A stretch of DNA of 64,000 nt, from the NCBI GenBank assembly GCA_030427145.1, contig JAUHWT010000011.1:62001-126000 (forward strand). Reading direction: 5' to 3'. The stretch comes from Alphaproteobacteria bacterium (GTDB taxonomy: Bacteria > Pseudomonadota > Alphaproteobacteria > Rhodobacterales > Rhodobacteraceae). A model generated the notes under the pieces. That model was given only the letters and a program-made list of their open reading frames with translations. It was not told the DNA's origin and did no database searches. Numbering within the stretch: position 1 is the first letter of the stretch; every line of letters starts with the position of its first letter. Of this stretch, positions 1 to 8,442 are shown one piece after another. The position numbers were made by a program, and so were the translations under genes.

Positions 1-2
1 AT

Positions 3-1019
3 CCGGTGAAGGGGGCGATATCGCTGCTGATCGGGCTGCTGATCGCAACGGTTGGTCTCGACCCGATGTCGGGGCAGGCGCGGTTTACCTTCGGCTCGGT
101 GGAACTGATGGGCGGGGTGCATTTCATTCCGGCGATGATCGGCATGTTCGCACTGGCCGAGGTGTTGCGGGTGGTCACGACCACGACGCCGCCGCCGGAG
201 GTGCCGCAGGCGCGGATCGGCAACGTGTTTTCCGGGATTGGCGGGGTTCTGTCGAAGTACCGCAAAAACCTGCTGCGCGGATCGGTGATTGGCACGTTTG
301 TTGGGGCCCTTCCGGGGGCGGGGTCGGATATTGCGGCCTGGATCTCCTATGCGGTGTCGAAGAAGTTCTCCCGTGAGCCGGAGAAGTTTGGCACGGGGCA
401 TCCCGAGGGGCTGGTGGCCGCAGGGGCTTCGAACAATGCGGCTCTTGGCGGGTCCTGGGTTCCTGCGCTGGTCTTTGGAATTCCGGGGGACTCGATTACG
501 GCGATTGTGATCGGCGTTCTCTATGTGAAGGGCATGAACCCTGGGCCGACGGTATTCCTGAATCAGCCGGAGCTGATCTACGCGATTTTCATCACGTTCT
601 TCCTCGCGAACCTGATGCTACTGCCGCTTGGGTTTGTGGCCATTCGTGGTTCGCGGCAGCTGTTGCGGATCCATCGCCTCGTGCTGATGCCGGTAATTTT
701 AATGTTCTGCGTCGTGGGAACCTTTGCCATCAACAACTCGGTCTTTGGGATCGGCATTCTGCTGGTCCTGGGGCTGGTGGCGTATCTGATGGAGGATAAC
801 GGGTTTCCGGTGGCGCCGGCGATTTTGGGGCTGGTTCTCGGGCCGCTGCTTGAGGACGCGTTCATGACCTCAATGATCAAGGGCGACGGCAATCTGATGG
901 CGTTCTTTGAACGGCCGATTGCGGCGGGGCTGGGGATCGTGACGGTGGCTATCTGGTTCAGCCCGGTGGTCATGCGCGTTTGGCGCAGCAGGCGGGCGGA
1001 GGCGGGTAGCGCGAAGTGA
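3..1019 (+). CDS. Tripartite tricarboxylate transporter large permease, TctA family (5' end outside window)
   Basis: This is the C-terminal two thirds of a TctA-type membrane subunit, which moves a carboxylate across the inner membrane together with a small TctB subunit and a periplasmic TctC binding protein. The reading frame is open to the window edge, so the gene starts upstream. The typical TctA segments are present: GALPGAGSDIAAW near residue 100 of the visible part and GLVAAGASNNAALGGSWVPAL shortly after, followed by several hydrophobic helices. The basic tail (VWRSRRAEAGSAK) is probably cytoplasmic. TctB and TctC are not visible and may lie upstream. The substrate cannot be told from this fragment. 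A GC-rich hairpin follows the stop codon. Confidence 0.9.
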   Translation, partial: PVKGAISLLIGLLIATVGLDPMSGQARFTFGSVELMGGVHFIPAMIGMFALAEVLRVVTTTTPPPEVPQARIGNVFSGIGGVLSKYRKNLLRGSVIGTFVGALPGAGSDIAAWISYAVSKKFSREPEKFGTGHPEGLVAAGASNNAALGGSWVPALVFGIPGDSITAIVIGVLYVKGMNPGPTVFLNQPELIYAIFITFFLANLMLLPLGFVAIRGSRQLLRIHRLVLMPVILMFCVVGTFAINNSVFGIGILLVLGLVAYLMEDNGFPVAPAILGLVLGPLLEDAFMTSMIKGDGNLMAFFERPIAAGLGIVTVAIWFSPVVMRVWRSRRAEAGSAK

Positions 1020-1028
1020 TACTGGTGT

Positions 1029-1050
1029 CGGCCCGCGACGCGGCGGGCCG
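1029..1050 (+). terminator. GC-rich hairpin after the TctA gene
   Basis: CGGCCCGC and GCGGGCCG form an 8-bp perfect stem around a 6-base loop, 9 bases after the stop codon. The downstream T run is poor (GCACGGTTTGTCC), so it may only be a partial terminator or an mRNA-end stabiliser. Confidence 0.5.
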
Positions 1051-1147
1051 GCACGGTTTGTCCTGGCTCCGTAATCATAGTGTCACGCGGGTGTAACCGG
1101 AACGCGGCAAACAGGGTGCCTTACAGGACAACTGGAGGTTTTCCCCA

Positions 1148-2032
1148 ATGAAACGTCATGTCGTGGCTGCCGCTTTGTCGGTGGCTTTTTCCGCGCCCGC
1201 ATTTGCCCAGGACGCTGTTCCTCTCAATGAACTGCCGGGCTGGGACATTGCCCAGGTGGCCCATCGCGGGCTTGCGCCGGGTCTACCGGAAAACACGCTG
1301 GCGGCGTTTGAGGATGTGGCCGCGCGTGGCGTGAAGGTCATTGAGATCGACCTGCGCGGGACGACGGATGGCGATGTTGTCATCATGCATGACGAGACCG
1401 TGGACCGTACCACCGATGGCAGCGGCGAGGTGACGTCGATGACTCTTGCCGAGATCAAGGACCTGGATGCCGGCAGCTGGGTCGACGCGTCCTGGGCCGG
1501 TGAGACTGTGCCGACCTATGAGGAGGCGATTTCCTTTGCCCAGGATCACGGCATAATGCTGCTGCTCGACATCAAGCAGTCGGACGTGCTGGACCGTCGC
1601 AAAATTGTGGACATCACCGAAAAGCACAACGCGACGCTCAATGTGATTGTGGGTGTACGGTCGCTGGAGGATTTGGCGGAGTTCCGGTCCTACAACCCGA
1701 ACCTGCGGACGCTGGGCTTCATTCCGAACCCGGAGGCGATTGATGATTTCGCCAATGCGGGTGTGGAGATCATCCGGCTTTGGCCGCAGTGGATCCGGGG
1801 CGAGGACAGCGAGAAGCGCGGCGAGATCCCGGCCTATTGCGAGGGTGTCGAGAACTGCCTGGTGAAGCAGGTGCAGGGTCATGGCCGTCCGGTCTGGACC
1901 ACGGCGGGTGAAGCCGATCGTGCGGAACTGATCGGGCTGATTGATGCGGGCGTGAACGGTATTCTGACCGATGTTCCGGATGTTCTGTCGGAACTGATGG
2001 ACGACATTCGCGCGGCGCAGGGAAATTCCTGA
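1148..2032 (+). CDS. Exported glycerophosphodiester phosphodiesterase family protein
   Basis: The 294-residue product has a cleavable signal peptide (cut after AFA at about residue 20), so it acts in the periplasm. GDPD enzymes hydrolyse glycerophosphodiesters to glycerol-3-phosphate and an alcohol, using a TIM barrel and a divalent metal. The family residues are visible: HRG at 39-41, PENT at 47-50, E66/D68 in VIEIDLR, and H81 in IMHDETVDRTTDG. The GDPD insertion and barrel fill the rest and the length is normal. The ATG follows ACTGGAGG. A second exported GDPD lies at 23794-25020, but the two are not close copies. The substrate (glycerophosphodiester against another phosphodiester or lipid) cannot be fixed from sequence. 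Confidence 0.88.
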   Translation: MKRHVVAAALSVAFSAPAFAQDAVPLNELPGWDIAQVAHRGLAPGLPENTLAAFEDVAARGVKVIEIDLRGTTDGDVVIMHDETVDRTTDGSGEVTSMTLAEIKDLDAGSWVDASWAGETVPTYEEAISFAQDHGIMLLLDIKQSDVLDRRKIVDITEKHNATLNVIVGVRSLEDLAEFRSYNPNLRTLGFIPNPEAIDDFANAGVEIIRLWPQWIRGEDSEKRGEIPAYCEGVENCLVKQVQGHGRPVWTTAGEADRAELIGLIDAGVNGILTDVPDVLSELMDDIRAAQGNS

Positions 2033-2058
2033 TCCGTCAGGTTTGGTCAGAGAAACTC

Positions 2059-2087
2059 AAGGTCCCGGCCCTGGTGGTCGGGGCCTT
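2059..2087. terminator. Shared hairpin terminator between convergent genes
   Basis: AAGGTCCCGGCC and GGTCGGGGCCTT pair over 12 positions (two G-U pairs) around a 5-base loop. It lies in the 59-base gap between the stop codons of the glycerophosphodiesterase and the acetyltransferase, and its AA/TT ends let it serve both strands. Confidence 0.6.
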
Positions 2088-2091
2088 TGCG

Positions 2092-2604
2092 TTAATGCGC
2101 TGTGCGTTCGCGGGTCATGCGGATGGTGGCCATGAGGATGTGCGGGGCGATGCGCTGAAGCACCTCGCCGCAGGGTTTGAACCCGTGGCGGGCGAAGAAA
2201 CCCTGGGCGCTGACCGTGGAGCGGCATTCGAGGGTTTTGACGGCTGCGGCGTCCTGGCGGACGCGGGCGAGAATGGCCGAGGCGACGCCCTTGCCAAAAT
2301 TGGTGGGATGGGTGGCGAACTGCCGGATGTGGGCCTTGCCGTGTTCGAGATCGCCGGTGACGGGATTGCCCCAGGACCAGCCGCCCGCGCCGATCAGGTT
2401 CCCCTGTTCGTCCGTGGCCACGTAATACTGGCGCGAGTTGATCAGGCCGGTATCCGGTGTGGCGAGTTCGGGCAGGACACCGGCAACGGTATCGGCGTTG
2501 TAGCGGTCGAGAAGCATCCAGCCGTAGGAGGCGCGCAGAAGCACGCTGAGCGGTCCCTGGTCGGACATCGTGGCGGCGCGGACCGTGTGCGGTCTTCCGG
2601 TCAT
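2092..2604 (-). CDS. GNAT family N-acetyltransferase
   Basis: The 170-residue protein has the single-domain GNAT fold that transfers acetyl from acetyl-CoA to an amine. Visible elements are the N-terminal VRAATMSDQGPL strand/helix, the central strand ending in AGGWSWGNP, and motif A around IRQFATHPTNFGKGVASAIL, where the usual R/Q-x-x-G-x-G/A pyrophosphate loop is replaced by FGKGVA. The motif B region is STVSAQGFFARHGFKPCGE, with the common GFFxxxGF pattern. The acceptor is unknown. It lies downstream of the MFS transporter on the same strand with a 126-base gap, so co-transcription is possible but not shown. Confidence 0.82.
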   Translation of the reverse strand: MTGRPHTVRAATMSDQGPLSVLLRASYGWMLLDRYNADTVAGVLPELATPDTGLINSRQYYVATDEQGNLIGAGGWSWGNPVTGDLEHGKAHIRQFATHPTNFGKGVASAILARVRQDAAAVKTLECRSTVSAQGFFARHGFKPCGEVLQRIAPHILMATIRMTRERTAH

Positions 2605-2730
2605 TTCTGGCTTCCAGGCGGCTGGTTGAACCTGTTTTTTTAGGGCTGATCAGTTCAACCCGATTTTTAGGATTTTTTCCATCACGTTGTGAGCGGAATT
2701 TAATTTGAATTGCGCGTAAAGTGCGGCCGG

Positions 2731-3918
2731 TCAGCGAAGGCTGCGCAGGCGCAGGATGCACCAGACGCTGCCGGCCATCAGGATTAAAACGACCCAGGAA
2801 GCAGCGGACCAGCTGCCGGAGGTTTCAACGGCGAGGGCGGCGAGGACCGGGCCGAGGAACTGACCCAGCCCGGCGCTTTGGAAGATCAGGCCGGAGACGA
2901 GGGGCGTGTCAGCGGGCGAGGGTGCGAGGTCCGGGACGGAGGCCCAGACTACCGCGGGGGTGACGGCGGCGACGATGCTGAAGCCGATACCGGCCATGAC
3001 GCAGGTGGCGAGGCCGGAGCCGGAACTAAAGACCAGAACGCCGGTGACAGTCATGCCGATTGTGGAGGCCATGAAGATGTGGCGGGGATTGATGCCCTTC
3101 TTCAGCAGGGCGCTGCCGAGGATGTTCATGGGGATCTGCACCGCGGCGGAGCCAAAGCCCACCAGAGCCGCGTGGGGCGGGGTCATGCCGTAGCGGTCCA
3201 CCAGAAGCGTGGGCAGGTAGTACATGATGATAAGGTTGACGGCGGTGAAGCAGAAAAAAATGCCGGCCGCGAGCAGGTTGCGTCGGTTCAGGATGTGGCG
3301 AAGCGGAGGTCGGGGTGCGGCGGGGCGGCGGATGGCCTGGCTGGCGGGCAGGGTGGCAAGCCAGATCGCCGAGGCGAAGGGGGCTACGGCGCAGAGCCAG
3401 TAGATGCCGCGCCAGCCGAGGTGGTTGAGTGCGAGAAAGCCCAGAACCATCATCAGGGAGATGCCCGCCGGGATCCAGGCCGCCCAGAAGCCGAGGGCCA
3501 TGTTGCGGTCCTTGGGCATGGTCTGGGACTGGATGAGGCCGACGCCGGCGGTGCCGACAAGCGCGAAGCCACAGGCCTCGAGAACGCGGCTGAACATCAG
3601 AAGGGACAGACCGGAGGCAAGGGCCGCGGCCGCCGAACCGGTGCCAACCAGAACAAGCCCGGTGATAACGGCGCGGCGGGGGCCGAGACGGCGGGAGATC
3701 GTGCCGAAACCCAGGCCAACGGTGGCAGCGAGGATGCTCAGGAGGCCGGCGTAGACCGACAGATGCGAGATGCCGGTGGCGAATTCCTCGCGCATGAGCG
3801 GGAGGGAGACGCCGATTTTTCCCACCTGCATGGCGACCGCGATACCGGCGCAGATGCCCGCGGCAACACCGCTCCAGGAGGTTTTGTCCGGTTGCGGCGT
3901 GGCGGTTGTGGTCGTCAT
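2731..3918 (-). CDS. Major facilitator superfamily transporter
   Basis: The 395-residue protein has about twelve hydrophobic helices, the usual MFS architecture for proton-coupled export or uptake of small solutes in the inner membrane. The loop after helix 2 reads GFGTISRRLGPRRAVITG, matching the MFS signature G-x-x-x-D/R-R-x-G-R/P-R-R. A glycine-rich motif (GTAGVGLIQS) lies in helix 4 and a conserved-type break (HAALVGFGSAAVQIP) in the second half. The start ATG faces the divergent FabMG-like gene across a 226-base region that must hold both promoters. The substrate cannot be predicted. The protein resembles CynX/NimT-like and YbfB-like carriers only in general layout. Confidence 0.85.
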   Translation of the reverse strand: MTTTTATPQPDKTSWSGVAAGICAGIAVAMQVGKIGVSLPLMREEFATGISHLSVYAGLLSILAATVGLGFGTISRRLGPRRAVITGLVLVGTGSAAAALASGLSLLMFSRVLEACGFALVGTAGVGLIQSQTMPKDRNMALGFWAAWIPAGISLMMVLGFLALNHLGWRGIYWLCAVAPFASAIWLATLPASQAIRRPAAPRPPLRHILNRRNLLAAGIFFCFTAVNLIIMYYLPTLLVDRYGMTPPHAALVGFGSAAVQIPMNILGSALLKKGINPRHIFMASTIGMTVTGVLVFSSGSGLATCVMAGIGFSIVAAVTPAVVWASVPDLAPSPADTPLVSGLIFQSAGLGQFLGPVLAALAVETSGSWSAASWVVLILMAGSVWCILRLRSLR

Positions 3919-4144
3919 GGCGGGTGGGGTGTCCTCGTGTTGCCGGAGAGGTTGTAGGAGGCTGCCGACGCAATGGCCAGAGCGTACGAGGGGAACCCGC
4001 CTGTCACCCTGGCGTTACAATCCCGCGTGCATTTTATTCAGGCAATGGACCATTGGCGGAGGATGGCGCTATTGTGGAGCATGAACAGGAAAGCCCATCA
4101 AGGGGCGGGGACCGGGACAGCCTGGTAAATTGAGTGGTGATGGA

Positions 4145-5464
4145 ATGACTGAATTCAATCCGATTCGTGAACTGCCGGATCTCGCCGGGTATGGCAGCGG
4201 CGACGTGCTTGTGGTTTTTGGCGAGGTGTTCGGGCGTGGTTACGTCAACGGCCTGATCGATGCCGCCGAGCAGGTGGGCATGAAGGTGGTTTACGGCACC
4301 GTTGGGCGGCGCAATCCGGACGGGACGCTGCGTGGTCTGACCGACGAGGAGATCGCGGAAAAAGGTCACGGGCCGATCATCAATGTGCCGCTTGAGGCCG
4401 GTTTCACGAATTCCGAGCCGGGCACAAGCGAGACGCTGGCGGACGTGCTGGGTGCGGTCGGCAAGGACTGGGCGAACGCGAAGCTGGATTTTGAGCATAT
4501 CGAGGTTCTGCGCAGCATCGGTGAGCAGCGGTTCCGCAAGAATGTGACGCTGTTTATGGAGGAACTGCGCAACCACGTGCCGGAAGGCGCAAATGTACTG
4601 TTTGCGCATACGATGGCGGGTGGTATCCCAACCTCGAAGCAGCTTCTGGTCGTGACCAACCGTATCTTCAAGGGCACGGGCGCGCGTGGTCAGTCGAGCC
4701 AGGAGTTTTGGGAAAGCGATCTGGGCAAGGTCTGCGAGATCTCGTTTGAGGAGGTGTCCGCACGCACGCTGGGCCACCTGATCGATCTGAGCGACGGGTT
4801 CCGGGACGGCGTGACCAATGCCGGTGGCCGGGTGTCCTATGTGGCCTATGGCTATCATGGGACGGAATGTCTGATCGGTGGGGAGTACCGCTGGCAGACC
4901 TATGCGCCGTATCTTCAGGGCTTTGCGAAAATCCATCTCGAGCAGATCGCGGCGGAGGCCCATGGCCGGGGGATCAGTGTGGGCGTGTTCAACGCACCGG
5001 AGATCCTGACCAATTCCAGTGGCGTGTTCGTAGGCGTTGAGCTGCCGCTCTACCGGCTGTTTGACGCGCTGGAGCAGGAGCCGTCGTCGAAGGAACTGGC
5101 ACCGGAAGTGCGGAAGGTCTGTGCGGCAAAGCTTCAGGGCGGCGAGGATGGTCTGGCTGAGGTGAAGTCCATTCTGCGCGACTATCACCGGGCGCCGGAA
5201 GTGGAGTTCATTTACGAGTTTGACGGCTGGCCGCCCCACAACCGGCCTGAGCAGATGGACCTGATGGTGGGCAGTGCGATGGCACTGCGCAAGCTGCACG
5301 TGAACGAGAAGGACCTGATGACGCTGGACCTGAGCCGTCTGGTGTTCTCGGCCTGCGGGCATGTGATGCTGCACAAGAGCTGGGACCTGGACGCGCCGGT
5401 GTACTGGGTCGGCCATGACATCGTGGCGAAGGCGCTGGGCCGAACGGGTCTGCCGGAGGAATAG
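4145..5464 (+). CDS. FabMG-like protein, putative enoyl-ACP reductase
   Basis: The product is 439 residues from ATG 4145; a TTG five codons upstream (4130) is possible but less likely. It starts with a Rossmann-like strand-loop-helix (DVLVVFGEVFGRGYVNGLI, residues about 19-37) and has a central block with Y-G-Y-H-G-T-E and YAPYLQGFAKIHLEQIAAEA, which could supply a Tyr/Lys pair. I recall this family being annotated as enoyl ACP reductase FabMG; that identification is from memory, not from a motif I can prove. The position supports it: the gene faces acpP, fabG and fabD. If correct it would reduce the enoyl-ACP double bond in fatty-acid elongation. A different NAD(P)-dependent enzyme remains possible. 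Confidence 0.6.
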   Translation: MTEFNPIRELPDLAGYGSGDVLVVFGEVFGRGYVNGLIDAAEQVGMKVVYGTVGRRNPDGTLRGLTDEEIAEKGHGPIINVPLEAGFTNSEPGTSETLADVLGAVGKDWANAKLDFEHIEVLRSIGEQRFRKNVTLFMEELRNHVPEGANVLFAHTMAGGIPTSKQLLVVTNRIFKGTGARGQSSQEFWESDLGKVCEISFEEVSARTLGHLIDLSDGFRDGVTNAGGRVSYVAYGYHGTECLIGGEYRWQTYAPYLQGFAKIHLEQIAAEAHGRGISVGVFNAPEILTNSSGVFVGVELPLYRLFDALEQEPSSKELAPEVRKVCAAKLQGGEDGLAEVKSILRDYHRAPEVEFIYEFDGWPPHNRPEQMDLMVGSAMALRKLHVNEKDLMTLDLSRLVFSACGHVMLHKSWDLDAPVYWVGHDIVAKALGRTGLPEE

Positions 5465-5495
5465 GGTCCGGTTACGGTGACGGGTTGAGATGAGG

Positions 5496-5528
5496 CAGCG
5501 CTGTTCCCCAAGGGGGCGGCGCTGTTTT
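5496..5528 (+). terminator. Rho-independent terminator of the FabMG-like gene
   Basis: CAGCGC (5496-5501) pairs with GCGCTG (5519-5524), with inner CCCC/GGGG pairs, and TTTT follows directly. It starts 31 bases after the stop codon. Confidence 0.65.
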
Positions 5529-5568
5529 CGTTTGTGGGCCTGACGGCGGGGCGAAAACGCCCACAAAA

Positions 5569-5592
5569 AAAGCGCCCTCCAGGGGGCGCTTT
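5569..5592 (-). terminator. Rho-independent terminator of acpP
   Basis: AAAGCGCCC and GGGCGCTTT form a 9-bp stem. Read on the minus strand the stem ends in a run of seven T, 24 bases after the acpP stop codon, which is a textbook intrinsic terminator. It sits back to back with the terminator of the opposing gene. Confidence 0.85.
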
Positions 5593-5615
5593 AAATCTTC
5601 GGAATGGGGCGCGTA

Positions 5616-5855
5616 TCAGCTGCCGTTGTTTTCCGAAATGTATTTGACGGCGTCGCCAAAAGTCTGGATCGTTTCCGCCGCGTCGTCCGGGATTTCGATG
5701 CCGAATTCCTCTTCGAAGGCCATGACCAGCTCTACGGTGTCAAGGCTGTCGGCGCCCAGATCGTCGATGAAGGAAGCGGACGGAACAACGGCCGCCTCCT
5801 CGACGTTCAGGTGTTCCACAACGATCTTTCTTACGCGACTTTCGACTTCGCTCAT
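5616..5855 (-). CDS. acpP: Acyl carrier protein
   Basis: The 79-residue acidic protein carries growing acyl chains during fatty-acid synthesis. Ser37 in the motif [10 protein letters not shown] is the site that receives the 4'-phosphopantetheine arm, and [11 protein letters not shown] is the conserved recognition helix III region. Length and sequence are typical. It lies downstream of fabG on the same strand but with a 188-base gap, a candidate promoter in that gap and its own strong terminator, so it is probably made mainly from a separate, abundant transcript. Confidence 0.97.
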   Translation of the reverse strand: MSEVESRVRKIVVEHLNVEEAAVVPSASFIDDLGADSLDTVELVMAFEEEFGIEIPDDAAETIQTFGDAVKYISENNGS

Positions 5856-5987
5856 TATCTAGTCCTCTTGTTCTCCGTATGCATGAAGCGCAGCCGGATC
5901 TTTTTGCGACTGATGGCCCTTCCGGGCCACCGTTGAAACCTGTACTTCCGCCCCCATCGAAAGACAGGGTAATCGGAATTCGCCGGG

Positions 5988-6015
5988 GCTATATCACAAC
6001 AATCGCCCTTGGCAA
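5988..6015 (-). promoter_or_regulatory. Candidate sigma-70 type promoter for acpP
   Basis: On the minus strand TTGCCA (6015-6010) and TATAGC (5993-5988) are separated by 16 bases, upstream of acpP. A GGCCC-GGAA-GGGCC hairpin lies in the leader it would produce. The match is moderate and no start site is known. Confidence 0.4.
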
Positions 6016-6028
6016 ATGTTATTGCACC

Positions 6029-6044
6029 ACGCGGCAAGCCGCGT
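6029..6044 (-). terminator. Small perfect hairpin at the fabG stop codon
   Basis: ACGCGGC and GCCGCGT are perfectly complementary with an AA/TT centre, and the stem includes the first base of the fabG stop. No T run follows, so it may protect or attenuate rather than terminate the fabD-fabG mRNA. Confidence 0.35.
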
Positions 6045-6781
6045 CAAATCATTGCCAGGCCACCGTTTACGTGGAGGGTCTGGCCGGTAACATAGGCGGC
6101 TTCACTGGAGGCCAGATAGGTGGTCGCCGCGGCAATTTCATCAGGTGTTCCCATACGACCGGCCGGAATATTCGCGGAAATCTTCGATTTCTGGTCGTCC
6201 GTGAGGCTTTCGGTCATGGCCGTGGCGATGAAGCCGGGGGCCACGCAGTTCACGGTGACGCCGCGCGAGGCGACTTCCTGTGCCAGGGATTTTGACATGC
6301 CGATGACGCCGGCCTTGGCCGCGGTGTAGTTGCCCTGGCCCGGGTTGCCGGTGACGCCCACCACGGAGGAGATGTTGATGATCCGGCCCCAGCGGGCCTT
6401 CATCATGCCACGCAGCACGGCGCGGGAGAGGCGCATGACGCTGGTGAGGTTCACCGCGATCACCGCGTCCCAGTCCTCATCGGACATCCGCATGAAGAGC
6501 TGGTCACGGGTGATGCCCGCGTTGTTCACGAGGATGTCGAGCGAGCCCATGGCCGTTGTGGCCTGTTTGGGAAGCTCCGCCAGCGCGTCGGCGTCGGAGA
6601 GGTTGCAGGGCAGGACATGGGCGCGGTCGCCCAGTTCGGAGGCGAGCTCCTCAAGCGGACCGGTGCGGGTGCCAGAGAGGCCAACGGTGGCGCCCTGGGC
6701 GTGCAGGGCGCGGGCGATGGCGCCGCCGATGCCGCCGGAAGCGCCGGTCACGAGGGCGGCTTTTCCTGTGAGGTCAAACAT
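6044..6781 (-). CDS. fabG: 3-oxoacyl-[acyl-carrier-protein] reductase
   Basis: FabG reduces 3-oxoacyl-ACP to 3-hydroxyacyl-ACP with NADPH. The 245-residue SDR protein shows TGASGGIG (12-19) for the cofactor, NNAG (86-89), and the catalytic Ser138/139-Tyr152-Lys156 set in INISSVVG and NYTAAK. The C-terminus ends in the typical VNGGLAMI. I chose ATG 6781 because MFDLTGK is the usual FabG start and AAAGGA stands about 8 bases before it; the frame is open 11 codons further upstream. It follows fabD after 13 bases, so the two are co-transcribed. Confidence 0.97.
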   Translation of the reverse strand: MFDLTGKAALVTGASGGIGGAIARALHAQGATVGLSGTRTGPLEELASELGDRAHVLPCNLSDADALAELPKQATTAMGSLDILVNNAGITRDQLFMRMSDEDWDAVIAVNLTSVMRLSRAVLRGMMKARWGRIINISSVVGVTGNPGQGNYTAAKAGVIGMSKSLAQEVASRGVTVNCVAPGFIATAMTESLTDDQKSKISANIPAGRMGTPDEIAAATTYLASSEAAYVTGQTLHVNGGLAMI

Positions 6782-6794
6782 GGGGTATCCTTTC

Positions 6795-7721
6795 TCAGGC
6801 CTTGGGCCGGACATCTTCGGAGGTGTTGACGGCCCGGACCTCGACGTCGCGGGCGATGCGGCGGATCATGCCTGACAGCGCCTTGCCCGCGCCAATCTCC
6901 CACATGGAGGTCACGCCCTGTTCGGCCATCCAGGCGACGCTCTCGCGCCAGCGCACCCGGCCGGTGATCTGTTTCACCAGCAGGTCGCGGATTTCCGAGG
7001 GATCGGTGACGCCCTCTGCGCGGACATTTGAGACCACGGGGACGGCGGGAGTGGAGATTTCCACGTCTGCCAGAGCCTCGGCCATGGCGTCGGCGGCGGG
7101 CTGCATCAGGGCGCAGTGGAAGGGTGCGCTGACCGGCAAAAGGAGTGCACGGCGCGCGCCGCGTTCCTTGGCCATTGCGGTGGCGCGTTCGACGGCGGCC
7201 TTGTTGCCGGAGATTACCACCTGGGCGGGGTCGTTGTCGTTGGCGGCCTCGCAGACCTCGCCTTCGGCTGCCTCGGCGGCAAGCTGTGAGGCTGCCTCAA
7301 AACCGAGACCGAGGATGGCGGCCATCGCGCCCTCGCCGACGGGGACGGCCTGCTGCATGGCCTGACCGCGGGCGCGCAGGAGGCGGGCGGTGTCGGAGAC
7401 GCTGAGCGCGCCGGCGGCGCAGAGGGCGGAGTATTCGCCAAGCGAATGACCGGCAACGTAGCTTGCCATTTCAATGCTCTGGCCTTCGGCCTCGAGCGCG
7501 CGCATGGCGGCGAGGGAAGTGGCCATCAGGGCGGGCTGGGCGTTCTGGGTGAGGGTGAGGTCGGCGATGTCGCCCTCCCAGATCAGTTCTGAGAGTTTCT
7601 CGCCAAGCGCCTCGTCCACCTCGTCAAAGACCGCGCGTGCCTCAGGCCAGGTGTCGGCAAGATCGCGGCCCATGCCGATCACTTGCGCACCCTGTCCTGG
7701 AAAGACAAATGCCGTTGTCAT
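6795..7721 (-). CDS. fabD: Malonyl-CoA:ACP transacylase
   Basis: FabD moves malonyl from CoA to ACP to feed chain elongation. The 308-residue protein has FPGQGAQ (7-13), the nucleophile elbow GHSLGEYSAL with Ser93, and the catalytic His202 in SAPFHCALM; the ending includes WEIGAGKALSGM. Length is normal. It is the first gene of the fabD-fabG pair, 105 bases downstream of the BLUF gene on the same strand. The Shine-Dalgarno is modest (GGGGGATC). Confidence 0.97.
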   Translation of the reverse strand: MTTAFVFPGQGAQVIGMGRDLADTWPEARAVFDEVDEALGEKLSELIWEGDIADLTLTQNAQPALMATSLAAMRALEAEGQSIEMASYVAGHSLGEYSALCAAGALSVSDTARLLRARGQAMQQAVPVGEGAMAAILGLGFEAASQLAAEAAEGEVCEAANDNDPAQVVISGNKAAVERATAMAKERGARRALLLPVSAPFHCALMQPAADAMAEALADVEISTPAVPVVSNVRAEGVTDPSEIRDLLVKQITGRVRWRESVAWMAEQGVTSMWEIGAGKALSGMIRRIARDVEVRAVNTSEDVRPKA

Positions 7722-7826
7722 TTTGTTGGATCCCCCGGATTGTTTGTTCTCCTGCCTAGCGTGAACCGTGTGACGGGTCCAGAGGCTGGGCGGGAGGCTG
7801 TTGCACGGGAGACACGGGCTGAAGCG

Positions 7827-8246
7827 TCAGATGGTTTCGAGCCGCCCGCAGCCGGTGGTGTCGAGCATGAAGCCCAGAATGTCCGCGGCCGGAGCGCTGG
7901 AGATGTCGGGGATGGAGCCGCGGCTGGACTGCCAGTCGCGGAAGGCGTTGGTCTCCTCGTTGGAGAAGACCATGTCCCAGCCGTCGAAGCGGCGGGTCAG
8001 GGTGACGCCGGTTTCGAGGTCGCGGACGTTGGAATGGCGCCAGTCCGCGCGGATCATGTTTTTGATTTTCTCAAGGACGTCCTCACTGCCCTCAATGTAC
8101 TGAACGAAGTAGCCGTTTTCGCGGTGAAGGTAGCCGGTGACGCCGAGGTCACGGTTTCTTTCCTTCGCGATGCGAAAGATCAGGGCCTCCTCCGCCGAAT
8201 TTGGATGGATTCCGACGGTGGAGATGTAGAGCCAGTATGAAAGCAT
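7827..8246 (-). CDS. BLUF-domain blue-light sensor (FAD-binding)
   Basis: The 139-residue protein is a single BLUF domain with a short tail. BLUF domains bind FAD and sense blue light through a hydrogen-bond switch. All key residues appear: Tyr7 (WLYIS), Asn31 (ERNRDLGVTG), Gln49 (GYFVQYIEG), and Trp90/Met92 (FDGWDMVF). I set the start at ATG 8246 because GAAAGG precedes it and BLUF proteins begin at this point; the frame stays open 24 codons upstream. There is no fused output domain, so it must act on a separate partner, as AppA-like and PixD-like short BLUF proteins do. The neighbours give no clear partner. Confidence 0.9.
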   Translation of the reverse strand: MLSYWLYISTVGIHPNSAEEALIFRIAKERNRDLGVTGYLHRENGYFVQYIEGSEDVLEKIKNMIRADWRHSNVRDLETGVTLTRRFDGWDMVFSNEETNAFRDWQSSRGSIPDISSAPAADILGFMLDTTGCGRLETI

Positions 8247-8442
8247 GGGAGCCTTTCGGTGGGGTATGCACGTTTCTGTAACGGCGAGTATAACCCCGGT
8301 CCGGCAGGTATGTTCCACTAAAAGTTGCGTGATGTTGATTTAACTCGCGCTAAGGCGAAAAACCGCCTGTCTGGGCGGTTTGGTATGGCCGCCCATTCGC
8401 CAGAGCGGGGCGGCCACAGGATGTTATTTAATCGGGGGCCGG

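Noticed and set aside
4034-5566. 510-codon minus-strand open frame opposite the FabMG-like gene
   Set aside because: The sequence is rich in R, H, L and Q as expected of an antisense frame and crosses both terminators.
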